Counted from the first letter of the stretch, positions 44,373 to 53,499 are shown. The stretch is 64,000 bases of DNA from JAICMB01 sp963838885 (GCA_963838885.1 CAWITB010000044.1:1-64000); one strand, 5' to 3'. The notes: generated from the letters alone by a model not told the origin. Numbers and translations: made by a program.

Positions 44373-44961
44373 ATGCGCGTTACCCTGGCTTTTCTGAGCA
44401 TTTGCGCTCTCTGCTCCGCCGACACGATAACGTTGAAGAGCGGCGGCATCGTGGAGGGCACCTACCTCGGCGGCGATGCCCGCAACGTTCGGGTCGCCGT
44501 GGGCGATCGCGTCGACTCTTATCCGGTCAGCGAGATTTCGACCATTCAGTTTCGCCACGACGCGCCGCCGAAACAGACGTCTACTCGCGCGCCCGATGGC
44601 CTGGAGCGGCGGTCGACGGCTGGCCCCGTTATACCCGCCGGAACGGCGCTGATCGTGAAAATGATCGATCCCGTGAATTCGGAGAACGATCGTGCGGGGC
44701 AGAATTACCGCGGCAGCGTCGAAGAGGCGGTGGTTGTGGATGGCCAGACCGTGATTCCTCGCGGCGCCCAGATCGTGGCCAGGCTGGTCAACGATGGAGC
44801 GGCGCCCCGGGTGGACCTGGCGCAGGTTCAAGTGAATGGGCGGCCGTTAGACGTGGCGGGTAGTGTGGCGGGTAGTGCGGCAGCTCACAAAGGGTTCACG
44901 CGTGGAAGTGCCCGCCGAAACACGCCTGACCTTCACTCTGAGCCAGCCGCTGCACCCATGA
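44373..44961 (+). CDS. Secreted hypothetical protein, with one-base frameshift
   Basis: About 195 residues when repaired. A signal peptide (MRVTLAFLSICALCSA) is followed by ADTITLKSGGIVEGTYLGG, a small beta domain, then GTALIVKMIDPVNSENDRAG and VIPRGAQIVARLVND. The proper C-terminus VEVPAETRLTFTLSQPLHP lies in the next frame and ends at 44961; a one-base excess between 44876 and 44905 breaks it. A duplicated 12-mer (GTGGCGGGTAGT at 44853 and 44865) lies just before. As written, the frame runs on into the DsbA-like gene, producing an artificial fusion. Confidence 0.7.
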
Positions 44962-45536
44962 GGAGAATCATAATGGCCGGCGCCTTTACATCCGCATTGC
45001 TCTTTGCCGCTTCGCAGCACGTCACCGAAGGGATCGCGGAGAGCCCCGTCCGCGTAATCATTTACGAGGACCTGCAGTGTCCCGACTGCGCCGATTTCCG
45101 GCATGTGCTGGACGAGAAGCTGCTCCCGAAATATCAATCGAAGGTGACGTTCGAGCATCGCGATTTCCCGCTTGCCAAGCACGCCTGGGCGCGTAGAGCC
45201 GCCATTGCGGGCCGCTACATCGCGGAGATAAAGCCGGCGCTGGCGAGCGATTACCGCCGCTTCGCGATGGCGCGCCAGGACGAAATCACGGCCGCCAATT
45301 TCAACGGCGTGCTGGAACGCTACGCCCGCGAACACGGCATGGATGCGGCCAAAGTTGTGGCGTCCGAGGACGACCCGAAGCTGGCGGCAGCGGTGCAGGC
45401 GGACTTTGAAGAAGGGGTGGCTCGCGGAATTGCGCACACCCCCACGGTGCTCGTCAACGGCCGAGCTTTCGTCGAACACTTCACCTACGAAGAAGTGGCC
45501 CAAGCGATTGACGCCGAGCTTGCCGCAAACAAATAG
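44958..45536 (+). CDS. DsbA/thioredoxin-fold oxidoreductase
   Basis: A 192-residue exported thioredoxin-fold protein. After a hydrophobic leader (IIMAGAFTSALLFAAS) the active site reads YEDLQCPDCADF, a CxxC of DsbA type, and the cis-Pro loop is IAHTPTVLVNGR. It likely forms or reshuffles disulfides in the periplasm. Its ATG overlaps the preceding gene's true stop (ATGA). The CPDC dipeptide differs from the CPHC of classical DsbA. Confidence 0.88.
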   Translation: MRRIIMAGAFTSALLFAASQHVTEGIAESPVRVIIYEDLQCPDCADFRHVLDEKLLPKYQSKVTFEHRDFPLAKHAWARRAAIAGRYIAEIKPALASDYRRFAMARQDEITAANFNGVLERYAREHGMDAAKVVASEDDPKLAAAVQADFEEGVARGIAHTPTVLVNGRAFVEHFTYEEVAQAIDAELAANK

Positions 45537-46266
45537 GCCCGTTGCGCTCGTAACGGGCGCGAGCCGCGGAATTGGCCGCGCGATCGCTGTCGAGTTGTCG
45601 AAAACGCATCAAGTGGCCGGCACGTTTCGCGGGCGGCGCGATGCAGCGGAATCGTTAGCATCTGAAACGGGCGCCGAAATGTTTCAGAGCGATGTTTCGT
45701 CCGCTGCCGATCGGCGCGCGCTGCTCGAGACCTTGCAAAGCCGCTATCGCCGCCTGGACCTTTTGGTCAACAACGCCGGAATCGCTCCTCGCGAACGCCG
45801 CGACGTGCTCGAAGCGAGCGAAGAAAGCTTCGACGAGCTGATCGCGACGAATCTCAAGGGACCCCATTTCCTCACTCAAGAAGCCGCGCGCTGGATGCTC
45901 CAGCAGGCATGCGGCCGCATCGTCTTCGTGACATCCATCTCAAGCTATGCGGCGTCTGTGAACCGCGCCGAGTATTGCATCTCCAAAGCCGGACTGAGCA
46001 TGAGCGTGGCGCTCTACGCGCAGCGCCTGGCCAGGCACAATATCCAGGTGTTCGAAATACGCCCCGGCATCATTCGCACCGACATGACGGCGGCGGTCGA
46101 GAGCGCCTACCAGGAGCGCATCGCCCATGGCCTGCTGCCGCAGCCGCGCATGGGCGAGCCGGACGATGTGGCTCGCGCCGTGCGCGCCATCGCCGATGGA
46201 CTGCTCGATTATTCGACCGGTCAGGTGATCGATGTCGATGGAGGCTTTCACCTCCGCGGTCTGTAA
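45520..46266 (+). CDS. Short-chain dehydrogenase/reductase (FabG-like)
   Basis: A 248-residue SDR if it starts at TTG 45520, 17 bases inside the DsbA-like gene; no ATG or GTG is available close to the conserved N-terminus. Features are ALVTGASRGIGRAIA (residues 9-23), LLVNNAGIAPRERRD, the Ser in VTSISSYAAS, the Tyr-Lys pair in AEYCISKAG and the C-terminal TGQVIDVDGGFHL. It is NAD(P)-dependent; the FabG-like sequence suggests a 3-oxoacyl substrate, which is only inference. Confidence 0.87.
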   Translation: MPQTNRPVALVTGASRGIGRAIAVELSKTHQVAGTFRGRRDAAESLASETGAEMFQSDVSSAADRRALLETLQSRYRRLDLLVNNAGIAPRERRDVLEASEESFDELIATNLKGPHFLTQEAARWMLQQACGRIVFVTSISSYAASVNRAEYCISKAGLSMSVALYAQRLARHNIQVFEIRPGIIRTDMTAAVESAYQERIAHGLLPQPRMGEPDDVARAVRAIADGLLDYSTGQVIDVDGGFHLRGL

Positions 46267-46274
46267 TCAGGCCT

Positions 46275-47444
46275 TCAGGGCGCTAAGCCTAGTGCGCTAA
46301 CAAGGAACGGCAGCCCGCGAACGCCATGGAACTCGTGTACGCCGGAGAAGATCTCCTGCTGTACGCTGTCCGGAGCCCCGAAAACCTCATAGACCTTTTT
46401 GACGCGGCCATAGCTCTCGCGCGTGGCGGCAACGGGAAAGATCGGATCGCGATCGCCGCCTTCGGAAAATAGCGGCCGCGGCGCAATCAAACCCGCGACG
46501 TCGTACTGCTCGGCCCAATTGAGAATTCCCGGCACGTAGTTGTCTATGCAGTGCGACAAGCTCATGATGCTGTCGCGAAAGGTGTTCAGATAGCCGCTGA
46601 CGAAGGCCGCTTTAATACGCGGCTCGAGGGCGGCTGAGAAAAGTGTGCACGTGCCGCCTCCGGAGATGCCCATGCAGCCGACGCGCTGCGCGTCGAGCTC
46701 CGGCCGCGTTGCGATCCAGTCGATGGTCCGCATGGTGTCGTAAACGCGCCATCCGATCATGGTCTCCCCGAGCAGCAACGCCGATCCGGCGGTGGGTTGG
46801 CAGGCCGTGGCCTTCAGTCCGTGCGCCGCGGTCCGGGCATCGCGGCGGCAGCCGAACGCCATCGGTTCGATCGCCACGGCGGCCAATCCGTGCTCGACCG
46901 CCTGGATCGCAAAATCGCGCTGATAGGCGGGCTTGTCCGTCCTGTCGTTGCCATGTTCGTCGATGCCCACGATGTCGTCGACGCCGCGCCCATGGCCCGG
47001 GATGCAGACTACGGCCGCGTGCGGCGCAGCAGTTGCCGTGGGCGTCAGAAGATAGCCAAGCACGCCAACGCCGGGCCGGCTCTCAAAAACAAACTTCTCG
47101 CGCTTATAGCCGGGAAATGCACGGATTTCCAGCGTCTGTGGATTCAGTGGAGAGCGCGAGGAGGGAAACCCTCCCACCAGATCGATCACCTTGGCTCGAA
47201 GCTGCCGCTGCCAGGCTTCGGCCTGCTTGCGCGTCGTGGCCGTGAAGGTGAGCTTCAGCGGAGCGGACGCGCGCCGCTGCAGCGTCCAAGCGACAGGATC
47301 GAATTCTTGCGCGTTCACCTTGGATGTAAAACCCTCCAGCGCGCCGCTGTATTGCGGGTCTGACTTGGCCGTATTGTCCTGGGCGCTTAACGCCGCCCCG
47401 GCCACCGCTGCTAACCCCAGTTCACGCCGCGAAATTCTTGTCAT
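46275..47444 (-). CDS. Secreted alpha/beta hydrolase (acetyl-esterase/dienelactone-hydrolase type)
   Basis: A 389-residue exported esterase. The N-terminus has a Tat leader (RRELGLAAVAGAALSA). The nucleophile is in GCMGISGGGTCT, the acid in EGGDRDPIFP and the His in VHEFHGVRG. Early segments (AAPHAAVVCIPGHGRGVDD) fit the large-loop esterases that remove acetyl groups from plant polysaccharides. It lies directly downstream of the tRNA-Arg gene and converges with the SDR gene nine bases away. Confidence 0.88.
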   Translation of the reverse strand: MTRISRRELGLAAVAGAALSAQDNTAKSDPQYSGALEGFTSKVNAQEFDPVAWTLQRRASAPLKLTFTATTRKQAEAWQRQLRAKVIDLVGGFPSSRSPLNPQTLEIRAFPGYKREKFVFESRPGVGVLGYLLTPTATAAPHAAVVCIPGHGRGVDDIVGIDEHGNDRTDKPAYQRDFAIQAVEHGLAAVAIEPMAFGCRRDARTAAHGLKATACQPTAGSALLLGETMIGWRVYDTMRTIDWIATRPELDAQRVGCMGISGGGTCTLFSAALEPRIKAAFVSGYLNTFRDSIMSLSHCIDNYVPGILNWAEQYDVAGLIAPRPLFSEGGDRDPIFPVAATRESYGRVKKVYEVFGAPDSVQQEIFSGVHEFHGVRGLPFLVSALGLAP

Positions 47445-47458
47445 AGTTTTTATTGCCT

Positions 47459-47535
47459 TGGTAGGGACGGGCAGATTCGAACTGCCGACCTGTCGCTTAG
47501 GAGGCGACCGCTCTATCCATCTGAGCTACGTCCCC
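47459..47535 (-). tRNA. tRNA-Arg (CCT)
   Basis: Minus-strand cloverleaf: acceptor GGGGACG pairs with CGTCCCT (one G-U), the anticodon stem GTCGC/GCGAC encloses CTCCTAA with anticodon CCT, the T arm contains GGCAG-TTCGAAT-CTGCC, the discriminator is A and CCA is encoded. Confidence 0.95.
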
Positions 47536-47548
47536 GACTACACCGATC

Positions 47549-48778
47549 TTACCAGCGCTTCAGCCCTTTCCGGCCGATGTCTGTGCGGTAATGCATGCCC
47601 GCGAAGTGAATCTTGCTCATACCCTCGTAAGCGTTGCCGATGGCCGCGGCGAGGTCCACGCCGGACGCGGTCACGCCCAGCACGCGCCCGCCGGCGGTGG
47701 TCAGTACATGATCTTGAAGTTTTGTTCCGGCCTGAAAGACGATGGCGTCACGCACCTGGTCGAATCCTGTTATCGCGTCTCCAGTGCGGGGTTGTGCCGG
47801 ATAGCCCGCCGCAGCCGCAACCACGCAAACTGACGGCTCCGCTGCCCACTCCAATGCCTCGTCCGGGAGGGCTCCATGTGCGGCGGCCTCCAGATAAGGA
47901 ACGAAATCGGATCGCATGCGGTGCATCAGCGCCTGCGTTTCGGGATCGCCCAGGCGGGCATTGAACTCGAGGACCTTGGGACCGTCCGCGGTCATCATCA
48001 GGCCGGCATAAAGGAATCCCGTGAACGGGGCGCCTTCGTAGCGCATTCGCTCCACGGCCGGAATGACTATGGTTTCCATCACGCGGCGTATCTCGCGTTC
48101 GCACAGTATGCGCCCGTCCGAGTAAGCGCCCATGCCTCCGGTGTTGGGACCTGTATCGCCGTCGTTCACGGACTTATGGTCCTGAGATGGCTCGAGCGCT
48201 ACTACGCGATCGCCGTCGCTGAGGACGATGAAGCTCACTTCTTCGCCAGCGAGGAATTCTTCGATTACAACGGTCGAGCCGGGCGAGAGTAATTCTACGA
48301 TGGCCTGTTCCGCGTCCTTGCTGGTATGCGCGATGACGACGCCTTTGCCCGCCATGAGACCGTCGCCTTTGATTACGACCGGAAGGGCGAAATGCCGCAG
48401 CGACTCGCGCGCCTCCTCCGTTGTTGCCGCCGTAGCGAAGCGAGCCGTAGGGATGCGGGCGCGCTGCATGAAAGCCTTAGCGAAGGCCTTGCTGCTTTCG
48501 AGACGGGCGGCCGCCGCCGTTGGTCCAACGATCGGGTGGCGAGTCGCGCGAAACCGATCGACAATGCCGGCAGCGAGTGGCGCTTCGGGTCCGACGACGG
48601 TCAGATCCGCATGGATCGCTTCCGCCGCGGCGAGATAGTCCGTTGTATCGAAGCAGGTGGCGACTTGCGCGATTCCAGGGTTGCCGGGCGCTGCATAGAT
48701 CTCGGCCCCGGGGTGTTGCGCGAGCTTCCATGCCAGGGCATGCTCCCGCCCGCCGCCGCCGATTACAAGTATTTTCAG
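47549..48778 (-). CDS. purD: Phosphoribosylamine-glycine ligase
   Basis: A 409-residue GARS enzyme of purine synthesis (joins glycine to phosphoribosylamine with ATP). The N-terminus KILVIGGGGREHALAWKL is conserved, followed by AAPGNPGIAQV and PEAPLAAGIVDRF. The ATP-grasp core shows VVIKGDGLMAGKGVVI, SQDHKSVNDGDTGPNTGGMG and EFNARLGDPETQ. The conserved N-terminus forces the start to CTG at 48778, with GGAG nine bases upstream; no ATG, GTG or TTG precedes it in frame closely. An ATG at 48469 would remove 103 residues. It is divergent from mnmG, 32 bases away. Confidence 0.93.
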   Translation of the reverse strand: MKILVIGGGGREHALAWKLAQHPGAEIYAAPGNPGIAQVATCFDTTDYLAAAEAIHADLTVVGPEAPLAAGIVDRFRATRHPIVGPTAAAARLESSKAFAKAFMQRARIPTARFATAATTEEARESLRHFALPVVIKGDGLMAGKGVVIAHTSKDAEQAIVELLSPGSTVVIEEFLAGEEVSFIVLSDGDRVVALEPSQDHKSVNDGDTGPNTGGMGAYSDGRILCEREIRRVMETIVIPAVERMRYEGAPFTGFLYAGLMMTADGPKVLEFNARLGDPETQALMHRMRSDFVPYLEAAAHGALPDEALEWAAEPSVCVVAAAAGYPAQPRTGDAITGFDQVRDAIVFQAGTKLQDHVLTTAGGRVLGVTASGVDLAAAIGNAYEGMSKIHFAGMHYRTDIGRKGLKRW

Positions 48779-48810
48779 CGAGTTCTGCTCCAGCTAATAG
48801 AATAGAAGAA

Positions 48811-50679
48811 GTGCTCAAGACGGCGAAGTACGACGTGGTTGTGGTCGGCGCTGGACATGCCGGCTGTGAAGCGGCGCGCGCGTGCGCTCGCATGGGTCTA
48901 CGGACCGCCATGATCACGATGAACCTGGATCTCATCGCTCAAATGTCCTGCAATCCGGCAATAGGAGGTATTGCCAAAGGACATCTGGTGCGTGAGATCG
49001 ATGCCCTCGGGGGCGTGATGGGGGAAGTGACCGATGCCGTTGGGATCCAGTTCCGGCTGCTAAATACCAGCCGCGGCCCGGCAGTGTGGTCGCCGCGAGC
49101 GCAGTGCGACAAAAAGCAATACCGCATCAGGATGCGGCAGGTTCTCGAACAAGAGCAGAACCTGCGTATTCTTCAGGCTGAAGTAGCCGAGCTGGCGATC
49201 GAAGAGGGCGAGCGCCGCCGCGTTACCGGCGTTTTGCTGCGCGATGGCCGTACAATCGCAAGCGATGCCGTCATTATCACGACCGGTACGTTCTTGAACG
49301 GGCTCGCTCACGTCGGCGAAATGAAGTACAGTTGCGGGCGGAACGGCGAAGCGCCTTCGAACTTGCTGGGCGATCAATTGCGGCGGCTCGGTCTAGGCTG
49401 GACGCGCCTGAAGACCGGGACGCCCCCGCGTCTCGACGGCCGCACGATCGACTGGTCGCGCTTTGAGCCGCAAAGTGGCGACCCCGCTCCCACTCCCTTT
49501 TCATTTCTCACCGATAAGATCGAACGGGAGCAGGTAAAATGTTATATAGCATACACTTCTGATGCTACATTGCGGATCTTGCGTGACGCGATTCCTCGTT
49601 CTCCTCTTTATAGCGGGCAAATTGAGGGTGTAGGGCCGCGATATTGTCCTTCAATTGAGGACAAAGTCGTCAAATTTCCGGATAAGGCGCGGCACCAGCT
49701 CTTTCTGGAACCCGAGGGCCTGGACACCTACGAGGTTTACGTGAATGGGATGTCGACGAGCATGCCCATCGATGTGCAGACGGCGATGGTGGCGTCCATT
49801 CCGGGCTTGGAAAATGCGGAAATGATCCGGCCTGGGTATGCGATCGAATACGATGCGGTGGATCCTCGGGAACTAAAGCATACCTTAGAGGTGAAATCGA
49901 TTCCGGGGCTGTTTCTCGCCGGCCAGATTAACGGCACCTCGGGTTATGAGGAGGCGGGCTGCCAAGGCTTGGTTGCCGGGATTAACGCCGCTTTGAAGTT
50001 GACGGGAGGCGAGCCGCTGATTGTTCAGCGCACCCAGGGTTACATCGGCATTTTGGTCGACGATTTAATCAGCAAGGGTGCCGACGAGCCCTACCGGATG
50101 TTCACTTCGCGTGCGGAGTTTCGCCTCCATCTCAGGATAGATAACGCAGATGAGCGGCTCACGCCGGCCGGGCGCAGGGTCGGGCTTGTTGACGACCGGC
50201 GCTGGAATAGGTATCTGAATAAACAGAAGCAGAAGGTAATATACACGGGCCTTCTTGAGGAAACCCGCTCGCATCCGCAGGCATTCGGATTCTTAGGCTT
50301 GGCGGCCGAGGATCGTCCTACGTTGATGCAGTGGCTCCGCCGTCCGGAAGCACGGATCGACATGCTTCGCGATTGGCTGCTCGCGCGGACTGGAGAGATC
50401 CCGTCCGAGGGAGTCCTGACGACCATCGAAACGGAGGCAAAGTATGCCGGCTACATCGGTCAGCAGGAACGTCAGATGGAGCGGCTGAAGGATTCCGAGC
50501 GGCGTAGGATTCCCGTAGGCCTTGCCTTTGGCGGCATCCCGGGCTTGTCGACGGAAGTCAGACAGAAGCTTGAACGAGTGCGGCCGGAGACGCTCGGGCA
50601 GGCCTCGCGGATTCCGGGCGTGACGCCGGCCGCGATCGCGGTCTTGGACGTTTACTTGAACTTGGCTGCGCGCGTTTGA
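48811..50679 (+). CDS. mnmG: tRNA uridine-5-carboxymethylaminomethyl modification enzyme MnmG (GidA)
   Basis: A 622-residue FAD protein that, with MnmE, modifies the wobble uridine of several tRNAs. The FAD motif is YDVVVVGAGHAGCEAARAC, then SCNPAIGGIAKGHLVREID, GYEEAGCQGLVAGINAA and SRAEFRLHLRIDNADERLTP. The start is GTG at 48811, giving the usual short lead before the FAD motif; the open frame upstream mirrors purD. It heads the mnmG-rsmG-parA-parB cluster, which in many bacteria lies near the replication origin. Confidence 0.97.
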   Translation: MLKTAKYDVVVVGAGHAGCEAARACARMGLRTAMITMNLDLIAQMSCNPAIGGIAKGHLVREIDALGGVMGEVTDAVGIQFRLLNTSRGPAVWSPRAQCDKKQYRIRMRQVLEQEQNLRILQAEVAELAIEEGERRRVTGVLLRDGRTIASDAVIITTGTFLNGLAHVGEMKYSCGRNGEAPSNLLGDQLRRLGLGWTRLKTGTPPRLDGRTIDWSRFEPQSGDPAPTPFSFLTDKIEREQVKCYIAYTSDATLRILRDAIPRSPLYSGQIEGVGPRYCPSIEDKVVKFPDKARHQLFLEPEGLDTYEVYVNGMSTSMPIDVQTAMVASIPGLENAEMIRPGYAIEYDAVDPRELKHTLEVKSIPGLFLAGQINGTSGYEEAGCQGLVAGINAALKLTGGEPLIVQRTQGYIGILVDDLISKGADEPYRMFTSRAEFRLHLRIDNADERLTPAGRRVGLVDDRRWNRYLNKQKQKVIYTGLLEETRSHPQAFGFLGLAAEDRPTLMQWLRRPEARIDMLRDWLLARTGEIPSEGVLTTIETEAKYAGYIGQQERQMERLKDSERRRIPVGLAFGGIPGLSTEVRQKLERVRPETLGQASRIPGVTPAAIAVLDVYLNLAARV

Positions 50680-50686
50680 GGTTGCG

Positions 50687-51301
50687 GTGGGCGAAGATCT
50701 CTCGTGGTTTTCGCGTGGTCTCCGCGCACGGCTCAGTAATTACCTGTCTCTAAAAGACGACCAAGTTCGGCTTCTATATAGCCATTACCAAGCACTGCTG
50801 CGGTGGAATTCGAAGATGAACCTCACTTCGATCCGATTGCCTGAAGAAATTTTAGTGCGGCATTACTGCGAATCGCTGTTTTTCGGCATTCACATTCCTG
50901 CTATGGCGCCTCGAAGTACCGTCGTGGATGTCGGCTCCGGTGCTGGATTTCCGGGAGTTCCCCTATCAGTCATTCGACCGGATTGCGAGATTACGTTAGT
51001 CGAATCAAACACTCGGAAGGCCGTGTTTCTGCGGGAGAGTACGCGTGAGATCGGGAATATCAGCGTGATTGGAGGCCGAGGTGAAGACCTCTCCGGTCGC
51101 TATAGCTGGATCGTGTCACGGGCAGTAAATCCTTTGGATATCATCGCACTCACCCCGAGATTGTCGACGCGCGTGGGGTTGTTGATTGGCGAAAAGGATT
51201 GGCAGAAGATCCAGAAGATCGCCGGGATTGTATGGGGTGCGCCAGTGCCGGTTCCCTGGGGTGAGCGCACGCTATGCGTCTACGGGGAACGTTCCACGTG
51301 A
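50687..51301 (+). CDS. rsmG: 16S rRNA (guanine-527-N7) methyltransferase RsmG (GidB)
   Basis: A 204-residue Rossmann methyltransferase. RWNSKMNLTSIRLPEEIL and the SAM motif VVDVGSGAGFPGVPLSVIRP are diagnostic; SRAVNPLDIIAL follows. The start is GTG at 50687, seven bases after mnmG. Its last codons overlap a parS-like palindrome. Confidence 0.95.
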   Translation: MGEDLSWFSRGLRARLSNYLSLKDDQVRLLYSHYQALLRWNSKMNLTSIRLPEEILVRHYCESLFFGIHIPAMAPRSTVVDVGSGAGFPGVPLSVIRPDCEITLVESNTRKAVFLRESTREIGNISVIGGRGEDLSGRYSWIVSRAVNPLDIIALTPRLSTRVGLLIGEKDWQKIQKIAGIVWGAPVPVPWGERTLCVYGERST

Positions 51302-51305
51302 AACA
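51290..51305. promoter_or_regulatory. parS: parS-like centromere site
   Basis: CGTTCCACGTGAAACA matches the parS consensus TGTTTCACGTGAAACA at 14 of 16 positions. It spans the rsmG stop codon and lies 37 bases before parA. ParB binds such sites to load the partition complex. Confidence 0.8.
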
Positions 51306-51341
51306 TTCGTGTGCTACGCTCTTTCCAATGGAGCCCAGCCC

Positions 51342-52136
51342 TTGGGAAGAGTAATCGCCATCGCCAACCAGAAAGGCGGCGTCGGCAAAACCACCACTGC
51401 TATCAACTTGGCTGCGTCTCTGGCCGCGAACGATCTTAAGGTCCTGCTGATTGATTCTGACCCGCAAGGGAACGCCACCACCGGACTTGGTTTGAAAAAA
51501 GATGAAAGCCGCCCGACCACTTACAATGTCCTGCTCGGGCAAACAGAGATCAAAGAAGCCATCCAGACCACCGAATTTGAGGGCCTCAGCGTGTTGCCAG
51601 CGGATAAAAACCTCGTGGCTGCCAATATCGAGCTGGTTGACACCGATAAGCGTGCTGCCCAATTACGCCAGCGTCTCTCGAGCGTTCGCGATCTGTTTCA
51701 ATTTACCCTGATCGATTGCCCTCCAGCCCTCGATTTACTGACCCTGAATGCATTGGTCGCGGCGGATTCCGTACTCATTCCCATCCAATGCGAATTCTTT
51801 GCGCTCGAAGGGATCTCTCAATTGCTCGACACCATCGATCGCGTGAATGCCTCTTTTGAGCACAATCTCAAGGTCGAGGGCGTGCTTCTCACGATGTACG
51901 ACGACCGCATGAACCTGACCCGTCAAGTCGCCGAAGACTTGCGCGAGTTCTTCGAGGACGAAGTCTTCGAAACCGTCATCCCGCGCAGCATCCGTCTTGC
52001 TGAAGCCCCCAGCTTTGGCAAACCGATTATCTCGTACGATGTGCGCTCGCGCGGAGCCGAGAGCTATATTCAGCTTGCAAAGGAGATCCTAGCCAGTGAA
52101 CAAGGTCGTAGAAAAACCGCGCAAGGTTCTCGGTAG
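51342..52136 (+). CDS. parA: Chromosome-partitioning ATPase ParA (Soj)
   Basis: A 264-residue ParA. The deviant Walker A motif is ANQKGGVGKTTTAINLA near the N-terminus, followed by VLLIDSDPQGNATTGLGL and TLIDCPPALDLLTLNAL. The start is taken as TTG at 51342 with GGAG eight bases upstream, giving MGRVIAIANQKGG; GTG at 51309 would add 11 residues. ParA drives segregation of ParB-parS complexes. It overlaps parB by 41 bases. Confidence 0.95.
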   Translation: MGRVIAIANQKGGVGKTTTAINLAASLAANDLKVLLIDSDPQGNATTGLGLKKDESRPTTYNVLLGQTEIKEAIQTTEFEGLSVLPADKNLVAANIELVDTDKRAAQLRQRLSSVRDLFQFTLIDCPPALDLLTLNALVAADSVLIPIQCEFFALEGISQLLDTIDRVNASFEHNLKVEGVLLTMYDDRMNLTRQVAEDLREFFEDEVFETVIPRSIRLAEAPSFGKPIISYDVRSRGAESYIQLAKEILASEQGRRKTAQGSR

Positions 52137-53016
52137 AGGTCTCTCTTCTCTTCTTCCCGCACCCCGGACCGCAGTGCCCGAGAGCGCGGACGAGCATCGT
52201 CCCATGGGCGATGAAAGCACGGGGGGCGGCATCTCATCCATCCCGCTCGATCAAATCGATCCCAACCCCATGCAGCCCCGCACGATCTTCGATCCAGCGC
52301 GCCTCCAGGAGCTGGCGCAGTCGATCGAGACGAACGGCCTGATTCAGCCGCTTATTCTGCGCCGCAAAGGCGACCGCTACGAGCTGGTCGCGGGGGAACG
52401 GCGTCTGCGAGCCGCCAAGCTGGCCGGTCTCGCCGCCGTCCCCGCGATTGTTCAAGACTATGCCGACGACCGCGTCCTCGAAGTTGCGCTGATTGAGAAC
52501 ATCCAGCGCGAAGACTTGAATCCGGTCGAGACCGCGCAAGCCCTGGAGCGCTTGGCCCGCGAGTTGAATCTTAGCCACGAGGAGATCGGTCGGCGCACCG
52601 GCAAAGATCGAACCACCATTACGAACCTGCTGCGCCTCCTCAGGCTCCCAGCCGATATTCAACTGCTAATTGCGGAGCGTCGGCTTTCCATGGGCCATGC
52701 GCGCGCCCTTCTGGGGTTGCCTGACGAGGCGTCGCAACTGGCATTGGCCAACAAAACTGCCGCGCAGGGATATTCCGTTCGGCAGGTTGAACGGATGGTG
52801 CAGCAGGCCACCGAGAAGCGGGAGTCTGGCGCGGAAGAGAAAGCAGAGCCGAAGCAGGATGCCAATATAAAAGCTGCAGTTCTGGAGCTGGAGAACACGT
52901 TGGGAACGCGCGTTCGCATTATTGAGAAAACGGACCAGCGCGGCCGCATCGAAATCGAATATTATTCCCAAGATGATTTGCAGCGAATGTACGAGCGCAT
53001 TGTCGGGCTGCGATAG
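52096..53016 (+). CDS. parB: Chromosome-partitioning protein ParB (Spo0J)
   Basis: A 306-residue ParB. The ParA-contacting N-terminus is KVLGRGLSSLLP; the CTP-binding ParB/Srx domain has NPMQPRTIFDPARLQELAQS and YELVAGERRLRAAKLAG; the DNA-binding helix-turn-helix is LSHEEIGRRTGKDRTTITNL. The C-terminal dimer domain ends VRIIEKTDQRGRIEIEYYS. The start is GTG at 52096, inside parA. Confidence 0.96.
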   Translation: MNKVVEKPRKVLGRGLSSLLPAPRTAVPESADEHRPMGDESTGGGISSIPLDQIDPNPMQPRTIFDPARLQELAQSIETNGLIQPLILRRKGDRYELVAGERRLRAAKLAGLAAVPAIVQDYADDRVLEVALIENIQREDLNPVETAQALERLARELNLSHEEIGRRTGKDRTTITNLLRLLRLPADIQLLIAERRLSMGHARALLGLPDEASQLALANKTAAQGYSVRQVERMVQQATEKRESGAEEKAEPKQDANIKAAVLELENTLGTRVRIIEKTDQRGRIEIEYYSQDDLQRMYERIVGLR

Positions 53017-53040
53017 TAAGATCGATTACATTTAGAGGGG

Positions 53041-53117
53041 TGGTGCCGGCGGAAGGAGTTGAACCTTCGACCTACGGATTATGAGACCGTCGCTCTAACC
53101 ACCTGAGCTACACCGGC
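53041..53117 (-). tRNA. tRNA-Met (CAT)
   Basis: Minus-strand cloverleaf: acceptor GCCGGTG pairs with CGCCGGC, anticodon loop CTCATAA with anticodon CAT, T arm GAAGG-TTCAACT-CCTTC, discriminator A, CCA encoded. The anticodon alone does not separate elongator Met from Ile2 with lysidine; the lack of the three G-C anticodon-stem pairs argues against an initiator. Confidence 0.93.
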
Positions 53118-53499
53118 ACAAGTAGCTTCCTTCTCAATATTATGTGCCGTTCCACAGCTGTTGTCAATGCGCCTCTGATTCCCGCGACATGTCTATTGAC
53201 ATAAACTGGAGATTAGATTATCTTAATTGCAGGCGCCGGTTAACTGAGCATCGGCGCTACTTATTGATAGGAGGCTCTATAGATAACGACCAGCACGTGG
53301 GACGACTACCGGCTTCCCTGTCTTTACGACGCCGGCGAACGTGACTCAAAGCCGACCGCGACATCGCGCTCGGCAACGTTTAGCCGTTAGCTAAAGTCGG
53401 CGCATCGCGAGCTGGTCGTCGGCGGTCGCCCCATATCTTCATTTCACCATCCTTTCTTTCATTTGACACTCTCTTCACCTCTCCGATAGATTCGTTCTA
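53118..53499. other. Intergenic region with promoter and hairpin but no recognised gene
   Basis: About 380 bases between parB/tRNA-Met and the glycan block. A sigma-70-like promoter is at 53196-53224, an inverted repeat GCGCCG/CGGCGC with a 13-base loop at 53233-53257, and a good AGGAGG at 53269-53274 not followed by ATG, GTG or TTG at normal distance. Short frames here have no recognisable family. Confidence 0.4.
53196..53224 (+). promoter_or_regulatory. Sigma-70-like promoter
   Basis: TTGACA (perfect -35) and TATCTT (-10, four of six) are separated by 17 bases, pointing toward the wzt-like gene 275 bases downstream. The long leader includes an inverted repeat. Confidence 0.5.

Noticed and set aside
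44373..45536. Single 387-residue fusion of a secreted protein and a DsbA-like protein
   Set aside because: The true C-terminus of the first protein is in the next frame and ends with ATGA at the DsbA start; the fusion is caused by one extra base.
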